A DNA stretch of 9,561 bases from JANOGU01 sp964602115 (GCA_964602115.1 CAZRQN010000109.1:1-9561); one strand, 5' to 3'; counted from the first letter of the stretch, positions 1 through 6,395 are shown. The notes: a model not told the origin generated them from the sequence alone. Program-made: numbers and translations.

Positions 1-757
1 GGTGGAGCGGCTGAAGCACTTCGTCTCGCGCGGGGCCTTCGACATCGAGGGTCTGGGGGCGAAACAGGTGGAGATGTTCTATGCCGATCCGGTCCTGCCG
101 GTCCGGACACCGGCGGAAATATTCACGCTGGCGGCGCGCGATGCCGCCAACCCGTTGCAGAAGCTGAAGAACCGCGACGGCTTTGGCGAGAAGTCGGTCA
201 CCAACCTCTTCGCCGCCATCGAGACGCGGCGGCAAATTTCGCTCGACCGGCTGATCTTCGCCCTTGGCATCCGCCATGCGGGCGAGGTGGCGGCGGGGCT
301 TCTGGCGCGCCACTACGGCACCTGGGCAGCTTTCGAGGCCGGGATGACGGCGGCAGAGCCGGGCAATGCCGCCTGGGCCGACCTCACCGCCATCGACGGG
401 GTGGGCGAGACGCTGGCCGCGAGCCTGACCGCCGCCTTCCGCAACCCTGCCGAACGGTCGGCGATCGACGCGCTGGTGGCCCAGCTCGACATCCAGCCGG
501 TGGCAGCGCGGGCGGCGGTGGACAGTCCCGTCGCGGGCAAGACCGTGGTCTTCACCGGCACGCTGGAGAAGATGACCCGTGCCGAGGCCAAGGTGCGGGC
601 CGAGGCGCTGGGGGCCAAGGTGGCGGGATCGGTCAGCGCGAAGACCGATCTCCTGATCGCCGGTCCGGGGGCGGGATCGAAGGCGAAGGAGGCCGAAAGG
701 CTGGGGGTCAAGGTGATCGACGAGGCCGGGTGGCTCACCCTGATCGGCGAGGGATGA
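1..757 (+). CDS. ligA: NAD-dependent DNA ligase LigA, C-terminal part (5' partial)
   Basis: LigA seals nicks in duplex DNA using NAD+ during replication and repair, in the cytoplasm. The 251 visible residues begin at the family signature ERLKHFVSRGAFDIEGLG, which lies just after the four-cysteine zinc finger. The helix-hairpin-helix region follows (GFGEKSVTNLF, then LGIRHAGE and IDGVGETLA). A C-terminal BRCT domain starts at about residue 178 (GKTVVFTGTLEKMTRAEAK) and runs to the TGA at 755-757. The GTG at position 2 is an internal valine, not a start. The adenylation domain with the catalytic lysine, the OB fold and the zinc finger lie upstream of the window, so about two thirds of a typical 680-700-residue enzyme is missing. 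The stop overlaps the recG start in an ATGA. Identification is very secure. Confidence 0.97.
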   Translation, partial: VERLKHFVSRGAFDIEGLGAKQVEMFYADPVLPVRTPAEIFTLAARDAANPLQKLKNRDGFGEKSVTNLFAAIETRRQISLDRLIFALGIRHAGEVAAGLLARHYGTWAAFEAGMTAAEPGNAAWADLTAIDGVGETLAASLTAAFRNPAERSAIDALVAQLDIQPVAARAAVDSPVAGKTVVFTGTLEKMTRAEAKVRAEALGAKVAGSVSAKTDLLIAGPGAGSKAKEAERLGVKVIDEAGWLTLIGEG

Positions 758-2838
758 GCCGTCCGGAGATCCTCTTTCCGCTCTTCGCCGATCTCGAGAC
801 TTTGGCCGGGGTCGGGCCCAAGACCGTGAAACTCTACCAGGCGCTGGGGGTCGAACGGCCGAAGGACCTGCTGTTCCTGCTGCCGCATTCCGGCATCGAC
901 CGGGCGCGGCGGGCGACGGTGCAGGGTGCGGTGCTGCCCGGCGTGGTGACGGTGGAGGTGACGGTCGGGGCGCACCTGCCGCCGAAGACGAAGAGCAGGC
1001 CCTATCGTGTGCAGGTGCGCGACGCGCAGCTCGATTTCCTGCTGGTCTATTTCCACGCCCGCGCCGACCATCTCCAGCGCCTGTTGCCGACCGGCCAGCG
1101 GCGGGTGGTTTCGGGGCGGGTCGAGCTTTTCGACGGCGTGGCGCAGATGGTCCATCCCGACCATGTCCTGCGCCCGGAGGAACTGGCGGAGCTGCCGCCC
1201 TTCGAGCCGGTCTATCCGCTGAGCGCCGGGCTGACGCAGCGCATGGTCGCCAAGGCCGCGCAGGGGGCGCTGACCCGGGCGCCGGAGCTTGCCGAATGGA
1301 TCGACCCGGCGCTGCGCAAGCGCGAAGGCTGGCCGGGCTGGCAGGAGGCGGTCGCCGCCGTCCATGCGCCGCGCGGCCCCGCCGATCTCGCCCCGACCGC
1401 CCCGGCCCGGGCGCGGCTGGCCTATGACGAGCTGTTCGCCCATCAGCTCACCCTGGCGCTGGCCCGCAAGGCGGCGCGGCGGGGCAAGGGGCGGGCGACG
1501 GTGGCCACCGGCGCGCTGCAGGCCCGGGTGCTGGCGGCACTGCCCTATGCGCCGACCGGGGCACAGCGGCGGGCGGTGGCGGAAATCGCCGCCGACATGG
1601 CCTCGGCCCTTAGGATGAACCGGCTCCTGCAGGGCGATGTCGGTTCGGGCAAGACGCTGGTGGCCTTTCTCGCCCTTCTCGCGGCGGTGGAGGGGGGCGG
1701 GCAGGGGGTGCTGATGGCCCCGACCGAGATTCTCGCCCGCCAGCACATGGAGGGGCTGGTGCCGCTGGCCCGCGCCGCCGGGGTACGGCTGGAGTTGCTG
1801 ACCGGGCGCGACAAGGGGGCGGAACGCGAGGCCAAGCTCGCCGATCTCGCCTCGGGGCGCATCGGAATGCTGGTGGGCACCCATGCGGTGTTCCAGCGGG
1901 ATGTCGATTTCGCCGACCTGCGGCTGGCGGTGATCGACGAGCAGCACCGTTTCGGCGTGGCCCAGCGGATGGAGCTTGGCGCCAAGGGCCAGGCCACCGA
2001 CACGCTGGTGATGACCGCAACGCCGATCCCGCGCAGCCTGGCGCTCGCCTCTTATGGCGACATGGATGTCTCGGTCCTCGACGAGAAGCCGCCGGGGCGG
2101 ACGCCGGTGAAGACGGCGCTGGTCTCGGTGGATCGGATGGAGGAGGTGGTGGGCCATCTCGCCAAGGCAGTGGCCGAGGGGCGGCAGGCCTATTGGGTCT
2201 GCCCGCTGGTCGAGGACAGCGAGGTTTTGGACCTTGCCTCGGCCGAAGCGCGGTTCGTGGCGCTGCGGGCGGCGCTGGGCGATGTGGTGGGCCTCGTCCA
2301 CGGCCAGATGCCCGCGGCCGAGAAAGATGCGGCGATGGCGCGCTTTGTCGCCGGCACCACCAAGGTGCTTGTGGCGACGACGGTGATCGAGGTCGGGGTC
2401 AACGTCCCCAATGCCTCGATCATGGTGGTGGAAGGGGCCGAGACCTTCGGCCTCGCCGCGCTCCACCAGTTGCGCGGGCGGGTGGGGCGGGGGGCGGCGC
2501 AATCGACCTGTCTGCTGCTCTACACCCCGCCCCTGACCGAGAGCGGCGAGCGCCGGCTGAAGACCCTGCGCGACACCGATGACGGCTTTCGCATCGCCGA
2601 GGAGGACCTGTCCATGCGCGGGGCGGGGGACCTGATCGGCACCGCGCAGTCCGGCCTGCCCAGGTTCCGCGTCGCCGATCTGGAGCGGCAGACGGCGCTG
2701 ATGGCGGTGGCCCAGTCCGACGCGCGAGCGCTAATCGAGGCCGATCCCGGTCTGGCCGGGCCGCGCGGAAAGGCCGCGCGGGTGCTGCTTTGGCTTCTGG
2801 ACCAGGACCGGGCGATCCGCCTGATGTCGGTCGGGTGA
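754..2838 (+). CDS. recG: ATP-dependent DNA helicase RecG
   Basis: RecG is a superfamily 2 helicase that binds branched DNA and regresses stalled replication forks. The 694-residue product has the usual family length. An N-terminal wedge/OB region (about 1-270, with GVGPKTVKLYQALGV near the start) precedes the motor. Visible motor motifs are Walker A GDVGSGKT (294-301), MAPTEILARQH (from 321), Walker B DEQH (395-398), TATPIPR (421-427) and motif VI QLRGRVGRG (572-580). An in-frame start exists at 730, but I chose ATG 754: it sits in an ATGA overlap with the ligA stop, and MSRPEILFPLF is the normal RecG N-terminus. The overlap implies translational coupling to ligA. A strong palindrome begins 2 nt after the stop. 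No key motif is missing. Confidence 0.97.
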   Translation: MSRPEILFPLFADLETLAGVGPKTVKLYQALGVERPKDLLFLLPHSGIDRARRATVQGAVLPGVVTVEVTVGAHLPPKTKSRPYRVQVRDAQLDFLLVYFHARADHLQRLLPTGQRRVVSGRVELFDGVAQMVHPDHVLRPEELAELPPFEPVYPLSAGLTQRMVAKAAQGALTRAPELAEWIDPALRKREGWPGWQEAVAAVHAPRGPADLAPTAPARARLAYDELFAHQLTLALARKAARRGKGRATVATGALQARVLAALPYAPTGAQRRAVAEIAADMASALRMNRLLQGDVGSGKTLVAFLALLAAVEGGGQGVLMAPTEILARQHMEGLVPLARAAGVRLELLTGRDKGAEREAKLADLASGRIGMLVGTHAVFQRDVDFADLRLAVIDEQHRFGVAQRMELGAKGQATDTLVMTATPIPRSLALASYGDMDVSVLDEKPPGRTPVKTALVSVDRMEEVVGHLAKAVAEGRQAYWVCPLVEDSEVLDLASAEARFVALRAALGDVVGLVHGQMPAAEKDAAMARFVAGTTKVLVATTVIEVGVNVPNASIMVVEGAETFGLAALHQLRGRVGRGAAQSTCLLLYTPPLTESGERRLKTLRDTDDGFRIAEEDLSMRGAGDLIGTAQSGLPRFRVADLERQTALMAVAQSDARALIEADPGLAGPRGKAARVLLWLLDQDRAIRLMSVG

Positions 2839-2840
2839 TC

Positions 2841-2864
2841 GCGGAACGTTCGCGAATGTTCCGC
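2841..2864. repeat. 24-bp near-perfect palindrome after recG (terminator-like or operator)
   Basis: The sequence from GCGGAACGTT to AATGTTCCGC is a 24-bp palindrome with no spacer. Eleven of its twelve base pairs are Watson-Crick, and the twelfth (position 2848 with 2857) is a G:T wobble in RNA. As RNA it would form a 10-bp stem closed by CGCG, two bases after the recG stop. The downstream bases (TAAAGTTCTTG) are not a proper U tract, so it would be at best a weak intrinsic terminator. As DNA it could be an operator: it contains GAACGTTC at 2844-2851, and its right arm contains the first half of the LexA-type box at 2858. Both roles are inference; the palindrome is directly visible. Confidence 0.6.
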
Positions 2865-2872
2865 TAAAGTTC
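2858..2872 (+). promoter_or_regulatory. Putative LexA (SOS) box, GTTC-N7-GTTC
   Basis: GTTC at 2858-2861 and GTTC at 2869-2872 are separated by exactly seven bases (CGCTAAA). This is the direct-repeat operator described for alphaproteobacterial LexA, including Rhodobacter. A third GTTC lies one helical turn upstream at 2848-2851. The box ends directly against a TTGACG -35-like hexamer, so bound repressor would block RNA polymerase. The target would be the microprotein gene starting at 2928, since recG is already upstream and coupled to ligA. A GTTC-N7-GTTC match has eight fixed bases and could arise by chance; its position in a short intergenic space next to a -35 supports it. Confidence 0.55.
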
Positions 2873-2900
2873 TTGACGAATCGCTGACAAAATGTGAACA
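2873..2900 (+). promoter_or_regulatory. Candidate sigma-70-type promoter for the microprotein gene
   Basis: A -35-like TTGACG (2873-2878, five of six matches to TTGACA) is followed after 16 nt by a weak -10-like TGAACA (2895-2900). It lies just downstream of the LexA-type box and about 28 nt upstream of the ATG at 2928. The -35 is good and the -10 is poor, as is common in GC-rich alphaproteobacteria. The exact start point cannot be fixed from sequence. Confidence 0.35.
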
Positions 2901-2927
2901 GATTGGCAACACGAACGGAGTTGCCCG

Positions 2928-3047
2928 ATGCTGTCCGATCTCGCCGCCGCCCTGCACCGCAGCCGTTCCACGCTGGCCCAGGATACGTTCGGCGCGCTGG
3001 CGCTCTTCGCGCTGCTGATCGGCGGGCTTTCGCTTCCGGTCGTCTGA
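2928..3047 (+). CDS. 39-residue single-pass membrane microprotein, putative SOS-regulated
   Basis: This small ORF encodes 39 residues beginning MLSDLAAALHRSRSTLAQD and ending LLIGGLSLPVV. Residues 1-20 are polar and can form an amphipathic, positively charged helix. Residues 21-39 are hydrophobic (FGALALFALLIGG core) and would span the inner membrane with almost no C-terminal tail. A good Shine-Dalgarno GGAG (2917-2920) sits 7 nt before the ATG. A LexA-type box and -35 element lie upstream, and an intrinsic terminator follows, so it looks like a complete monocistronic unit. I do not recognise a named family. It is not DUF1127-like. Small LexA-controlled membrane peptides such as Caulobacter SidA (a 29-residue division inhibitor) or E. 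coli TisB are functional analogies only. The longer +1-frame ORF over the same bases (2894-3241) lacks these signals. Confidence 0.72.
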   Translation: MLSDLAAALHRSRSTLAQDTFGALALFALLIGGLSLPVV

Positions 3048-3112
3048 CCTCTGCCACGCGGTCCTGTCGCGCGTCGGCCCCGACGCCTCCCCTGTCCGAC
3101 GGATACGCAACT

Positions 3113-3151
3113 CCGCCGCCACTCCTTCCCCGGGGCTGGCGGCGGTTTCTT
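3113..3151 (+). terminator. Intrinsic terminator of the microprotein gene
   Basis: A perfect 9-bp stem CCGCCGCCA (3113-3121) pairs with TGGCGGCGG (3137-3145) across a 15-nt loop that itself contains CCCCGGGG. It is followed directly by TTTCTT (3146-3151). This is a standard Rho-independent layout on the plus strand, 65 nt after the microprotein stop. The rest of 3048-3230 shows no other gene or signal that I can support. Confidence 0.65.
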
Positions 3152-3230
3152 ATCCGGCTGCGGCGGCGATCCTCGCCGTTGCCTGGGGTCCCCGCCGATC
3201 CCCCGACGCGACCAGTGCGTTGTTTCCCGT

Positions 3231-3313
3231 CCCGGGCCTGACCCAGCCTTCCCCCGGCTTGATCCGGGGGACCTCTCCCCAGCCGGCGGGAGGCCCCGGG
3301 TCAGGCCCGGGGC
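3231..3313. repeat. Compound inverted-repeat block (REP/BIME-like)
   Basis: An outer 14-bp perfect inverted repeat, CCCGGGCCTGACCC (3231-3244) against GGGTCAGGCCCGGG (3298-3311), encloses a separate hairpin, TCCCCCGG-CTTGAT-CCGGGGGA (3250-3271). The right arm is also a self-contained hairpin, GCCCCGGG-TCAGG-CCCGGGGC (3293-3313). Related units recur at 4232-4256 and 7357-7379, always at a gene 3' end. The block contains the stop codon of the minus-strand scaffold gene (3301-3303). It resembles palindromic intergenic elements common in alphaproteobacteria. It may act as a bidirectional terminator, an mRNA 3'-end stabiliser or a passive repeat. Confidence 0.7.
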
Positions 3314-3807
3314 GCGGGCGGGCCGGGAACCAGCGGTGCACGCTCCGGGTTCCGGTCTTCGCCAGCGGCCGCCGCCTCGGCCAAAACGGCCGCTTCCGCC
3401 GCCGCCTCGATGGCGAGAAGGATCGAGGCATGGCGGTTGCGGTGCTCCCGCGCCGGGATGAGCGCCTCGAACCCGTCGAAAGGCGCGGCCGGCACCGGGC
3501 CGCCCTCGCGCAGCATGGCGCGCAGGCTGTCGCGCGCCGCCTCGATCTCGGCCCGCGTCCGCCCCGGCAGGGCGCCGCCGACCACCGAGGCCGCCGCCTG
3601 GCCGAGGGCGCAGGCCTTCACGTCCTGGGCCAACTCGACGACGCGGCCCTCCTTCATCACCAGATCCATGGTCACGGTGGAGCCACAGAGCGGCGAGCGC
3701 TTCTTCACGCTGGCCTGAGGCGCCGGCAGACGCCCGAGATGCGGGATATCGGCGGCGAGCGCGAGGATGCGGTCGGAGTAGAGCCGGATCAGGTCTGCGT
3801 CGGACAT
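3301..3807 (-). CDS. NifU/IscU-like iron-sulfur cluster assembly scaffold protein
   Basis: This 168-residue cytoplasmic protein belongs to the NifU N-terminal/IscU-like fold, whose members assemble and transfer Fe-S clusters. The visible ligand sites are SPLCGS (Cys41, with Asp48 nearby) and DVKACALGQA (Cys66). The third family cysteine is absent: the matching segment reads REHRNRHASILL (about 120-131), leaving a histidine nearby. This two-cysteine form differs from SufU/IscU and may be a sub-lineage trait. I chose ATG at 3805-3807 because MSDADLIRLYSDRI begins the conserved part and GGGGA sits about 6 nt upstream; a longer reading to 4014 would overlap hisI. The last residues (PGPPAPRA) and the TGA are encoded by a palindromic repeat, suggesting the C-terminus was extended by it. 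Divergent from hisI. Confidence 0.85.
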   Translation of the reverse strand: MSDADLIRLYSDRILALAADIPHLGRLPAPQASVKKRSPLCGSTVTMDLVMKEGRVVELAQDVKACALGQAAASVVGGALPGRTRAEIEAARDSLRAMLREGGPVPAAPFDGFEALIPAREHRNRHASILLAIEAAAEAAVLAEAAAAGEDRNPERAPLVPGPPAPRA

Positions 3808-3871
3808 GGCTTTCCCCGCGCGGCGATGCCCCTTAGATAGCCACACCCGCCCCCAGCGCCAAGGCCCGGCC
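3808..3871. promoter_or_regulatory. Divergent 64-bp intergenic region, scaffold gene / hisI
   Basis: Only 64 bp separate the two divergent start codons, so both promoters must fit here or reach into the genes. TAGATA (3834-3839), read as TATCTA on the minus strand, is the only AT-rich -10-like hexamer and could serve the scaffold gene. No clear -35 partner was found. AAGG (3861-3864) lies 7 nt before the hisI ATG as a weak ribosome binding site. Exact promoters are unresolved. Confidence 0.35.
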
Positions 3872-4246
3872 ATGTTCGATCCCGCCACGCTCCGTTTCGA
3901 CGCGCAGGGCCTTGTCCCCTGCGTGGCGCAGGACCACCTTTCGGGCGAGGTGCTGATGCTCGCCTGGATGAACGCCGAGGCGGTGGCGCGGACGCTGGAA
4001 ACGGGGCGCGTCACCTACTGGAGCCGGTCGCGGGCGGATTTCTGGGTCAAGGGCGAGACTTCCGGCCACATCCAGCGCCTGGTGGAGCTGCGGGTGGATT
4101 GCGACCGCGACGCGCTGCTGGCGCTGGTCGATCAGAGCGGGCCGGCCTGCCATACCAACCGGCGCAGCTGCTTCTTCACCGCCATCCGCGAGGGCGCCGA
4201 GGTGGAACTGATGGCGCCGGAGGAAGACCATCCGCCCCGAACTTGA
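3872..4246 (+). CDS. hisI: Phosphoribosyl-AMP cyclohydrolase HisI
   Basis: HisI opens the adenine ring of phosphoribosyl-AMP, the third step of histidine synthesis, as a Zn- and Mg-dependent cytoplasmic enzyme. The 124-residue product is a stand-alone cyclohydrolase without a HisE domain, as is usual in alphaproteobacteria. Signatures are VAQDHLSGEVLMLAWMNAEA (18-37), TYWSRSR...FWVKGETSGH (48-66), the metal motif VDCDRDALL (75-83; Asp76, Asp78, Asp80 and zinc ligand Cys77) and ACHTNRRSCFF (zinc ligands Cys93 and Cys100). I chose ATG 3872 because FDPATLRFDAQGLVP is the normal N-terminus; an in-frame start at 3806 would overlap the divergent gene's start codon. The TGA (4244-4246) and last four codons lie inside a palindromic repeat. 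It converges on gluQ with a 21-nt gap and has no other his gene nearby. Confidence 0.95.
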   Translation: MFDPATLRFDAQGLVPCVAQDHLSGEVLMLAWMNAEAVARTLETGRVTYWSRSRADFWVKGETSGHIQRLVELRVDCDRDALLALVDQSGPACHTNRRSCFFTAIREGAEVELMAPEEDHPPRT

Positions 4247-4256
4247 TCCGGGGCGG
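4232..4256. repeat. Palindromic element containing the hisI stop codon
   Basis: CCGCCCCG (4232-4239) pairs perfectly with CGGGGCGG (4249-4256) around the loop AACTTGATC. It shares the 12-mer CTTGATCCGGGG with the hairpin at 3250-3271. The hisI TGA (4244-4246) is in the loop. It sits between the convergent hisI and gluQ genes and could act as a terminator in both directions, although no U tract follows on either strand. Confidence 0.65.
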
Positions 4257-4267
4257 GCGGTCGCGCT

Positions 4268-5080
4268 TCAAAGCCCGACCCTCCGCCGGATGTCCTCCGG
4301 CGCCGCGCCCTCGGCGCGGTACTTCGCCAGCGCCCGCGCATCGTCGCGCTTGGCCAGCCTCTTGCCGCCCTCGTCGCGGATAAGCCTGTGGTGGTGGTAG
4401 CTTGGCACCGGAAGCTCCAGCAACTGCTGAAGCAGCGCATGGACGAATGTCGCCTCGCGCAGGTCCTCGCCGCGCGTTACCTCGGTGATGCCCTGCGCGG
4501 CATCGTCCACCACCACGGCCAGGTGATAGCTGGTGCCGATGTCCCGCCGCGCCAGCACGACATCGCCCGCCAGAGCCGCCATCCGCGCCGCGTCGGCCCG
4601 GTAGAGCCCGGGGGCGGTGCCGGTCTCGACGAAGGAGACCTCCCCCAGCCGCGCCATGGCCGCGCCCAGGTCGAGCCGGATCGCCGCCCCCTCCGCCGGC
4701 CGGTGCGCGCCCCGGCAGGTGCCGGGATAGATCGGGCCGTCCACCCCCTCCTGCGGCGCCGACAGCGCGGCGCGGATGTCGCCCCGCGTGCAGGTGCAGG
4801 CATAGGTCAGGCCCATGGCGGTGAGCCGGGCAAGGGCCTCGGCATAGGCGGGCAGGCGCTCGGATTGCCGCATCACCGGCATCTCCCAGTGCAGGCCCAG
4901 CAAGGCGAGATCATCGAAGATCGCCACCTCCCACTCCGGCCGGCAGCGGGCGCGGTCGATGTCCTCGATGCGGAGGAGAAAGCGGTCCCCCCGCGAGGCG
5001 GCGACCAGCGCGGCATAGGCATGGCCGAGGTGCAGCGGCCCGGTCGGCGAGGGGGCGAAGCGGGTTACGCGGACAGCCAA
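4268..5080 (-). CDS. gluQ: Glutamyl-queuosine tRNA(Asp) synthetase (GluQ-RS)
   Basis: GluQ-RS is a truncated GluRS paralogue that activates glutamate and attaches it to queuosine-34 of tRNA-Asp. The 270-residue product has the catalytic domain only, without an anticodon-binding domain. Visible are the class I signature RFAPSPTGPLHLGH with HLGH at 17-20, RIEDIDRAR (37-45), probable zinc ligands Cys95, Cys97, Tyr118 and Cys122 (CTC...YPGTC), and the KMSKS equivalent KRLAKRD (240-246). The start must be TTG (5078-5080): no ATG or GTG occurs between the upstream stop and the conserved RFAPSPTG. The gene begins inside the last 16 nt of trmFO in another frame, with only a weak, distant AAGG, so translation probably depends on coupling to trmFO. 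It is downstream in the same transcript as another tRNA-modification gene. Confidence 0.93.
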   Translation of the reverse strand: MAVRVTRFAPSPTGPLHLGHAYAALVAASRGDRFLLRIEDIDRARCRPEWEVAIFDDLALLGLHWEMPVMRQSERLPAYAEALARLTAMGLTYACTCTRGDIRAALSAPQEGVDGPIYPGTCRGAHRPAEGAAIRLDLGAAMARLGEVSFVETGTAPGLYRADAARMAALAGDVVLARRDIGTSYHLAVVVDDAAQGITEVTRGEDLREATFVHALLQQLLELPVPSYHHHRLIRDEGGKRLAKRDDARALAKYRAEGAAPEDIRRRVGL

Positions 5081-6393
5081 GCGGAAAAGGCCGCCTTGGC
5101 GCGGTCCGTATAGGCGAGATAGCGGTCCTTGCGGCCCTTGCGCCCGCCCTTGGCGTCGATCGGTGGGAAGAGGCCGAAGTTGACGTTCATCGGCTGGAAG
5201 GTCTTCGCATCCGCCCCGCCGGTGATATGGGCGACGAGTGCGCCCATAGCGGTCTCCGCCGGCGGCGTGTCCAGCGTCAGGCCGAGGATGTCCGCCGCCG
5301 CCAGCCGGCCGGCCAGAAGGCCCATGGCGGCGGATTCGACATAGCCCTCCACCCCGGTGATCTGGCCGGCGAAACGGACGGCCGGGCGCGAGCGCAGGCG
5401 CATCCGCCCGTCCAGAAGGCGCGGCGAGTTGATGAACGTGTTGCGGTGGATGCCGCCAAGCCGCGCGAAGGACGCCCCGGAAAGCCCTGGAATCCGGCGG
5501 AAAACCTCCACCTGCGCCCCGTGCTTCATCTTGGTCTGGAAACCGACGATGTTGTAGAGCGTGCCGAGCGCATTGTCCTGACGCAGTTGCACCACCGCAT
5601 GGGGCTTTGGCCCGCGCGGATCGGTCAGGCCCACCGGCTTCATCGGCCCGTGGCGCAGGGTCTCGCGGCCACGCTCGGCCATCACCTCGATCGGCAGGCA
5701 GCCGTCGAAATAGCCGGCGGTCTCGCCCTCGTGGAACTCGGCCTTGGGGGCGGCGAGCAGGGCGTCGATGAAGCCCTCATAGTCCTCGCGGGTCATCGGG
5801 CAGTTGATATAGGCTTTCTGTTCCGCCTCGGTCTCGCCCTTGTCGTAGCGCGACTGCTTCCAGGCCACGCCCATGTCGATCGTATCGGCATGGACGATGG
5901 GGGCGATGGCGTCGAAGAAGGCGAGATGCTCCGCCCCGGTCGCTGCGCGGATGCTCTCGGCCAGGGCGCCGGAGGTCAGCGGGCCGGTGGCGACGATCCA
6001 GTGGCCTTCGGAAGGAAGCTCGCGAACCTCCTCATCCGACACGGAAATCAGCGGATGTGCCCGGATCGCGGCGGTGACGGCGGCGGCGAAGGGATCGCGA
6101 TCCACTGCCAGCGCCCCGCCGGCAGGCAGGCGATGGGTGCGGGCGGTGCGGATGATGAGGCCGCCGGCGGTGTCCATCTCCCAATGGAGTTGGCCCACGG
6201 CGTTGCGCTCGTGGTCGTCGGAACGGAAGGAGTTGGAGCAGACCATTTCGGCCAGATCGCCGGTGCGATGGGCAAAGGTGCCGACCCGGGGCCGCATCTC
6301 GTGGATGACCACCGGCACGCCCATGGAGGCCGCCTGCCAGGCGGCTTCCGAACCGGCCATGCCGCCGCCGATGATGTGAAGCGTCTGCGTCAT
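5065..6393 (-). CDS. trmFO: Methylenetetrahydrofolate-tRNA (uracil-5-)-methyltransferase TrmFO
   Basis: TrmFO makes 5-methyluridine at position 54 of the tRNA T-loop, using methylenetetrahydrofolate and FADH2 rather than S-adenosylmethionine. The 442-residue product shows the N-terminal FAD-binding glycine motif IIGGGMAGSEAAW (7-19), the signature EMVCSNSFRSDD (49-60, Cys52) and YFDGCLPIEVMAERG with Cys232, the probable equivalent of the catalytic Cys226 of the B. subtilis enzyme. The C-terminal part retains GLLAGRLAAADILG and MNVNFGLFPP, so it looks full-length. The ATG at 6391-6393 is required because the glycine motif begins eight residues later. No clear Shine-Dalgarno is visible; a small hairpin sits 2 nt upstream of the ATG. 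It follows the beta-barrel gene by 45 nt and overlaps gluQ by 16 nt, suggesting one operon. Confidence 0.96.
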   Translation of the reverse strand: MTQTLHIIGGGMAGSEAAWQAASMGVPVVIHEMRPRVGTFAHRTGDLAEMVCSNSFRSDDHERNAVGQLHWEMDTAGGLIIRTARTHRLPAGGALAVDRDPFAAAVTAAIRAHPLISVSDEEVRELPSEGHWIVATGPLTSGALAESIRAATGAEHLAFFDAIAPIVHADTIDMGVAWKQSRYDKGETEAEQKAYINCPMTREDYEGFIDALLAAPKAEFHEGETAGYFDGCLPIEVMAERGRETLRHGPMKPVGLTDPRGPKPHAVVQLRQDNALGTLYNIVGFQTKMKHGAQVEVFRRIPGLSGASFARLGGIHRNTFINSPRLLDGRMRLRSRPAVRFAGQITGVEGYVESAAMGLLAGRLAAADILGLTLDTPPAETAMGALVAHITGGADAKTFQPMNVNFGLFPPIDAKGGRKGRKDRYLAYTDRAKAAFSAWLSA

Positions 6394-6395
6394 GG

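Noticed and set aside
730..753. Upstream in-frame start for recG
   Set aside because: It would add eight residues unlike RecG N-termini, whereas ATG 754 forms the usual ATGA overlap with ligA.
313..2502. A 729-codon minus-strand open frame across ligA and recG
   Set aside because: It is antisense to two certain genes, its product is a His/Arg/Gly/Pro-rich string with no recognisable domain, and long antisense frames are expected at this G+C content.
3048..3230. A hidden gene, RNA or gene remnant between the microprotein and the repeat block
   Set aside because: Apart from the terminator at 3113-3151, no frame with sensible composition and no tRNA-like or other structured RNA signature could be supported.
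2894..3241. A 115-codon plus-strand frame overlapping the 39-residue microprotein
   Set aside because: Arg/Pro-rich composition, no Shine-Dalgarno, and it reads through the terminator stem; the 2928 frame has the ribosome site, the membrane helix and a stop before the terminator.
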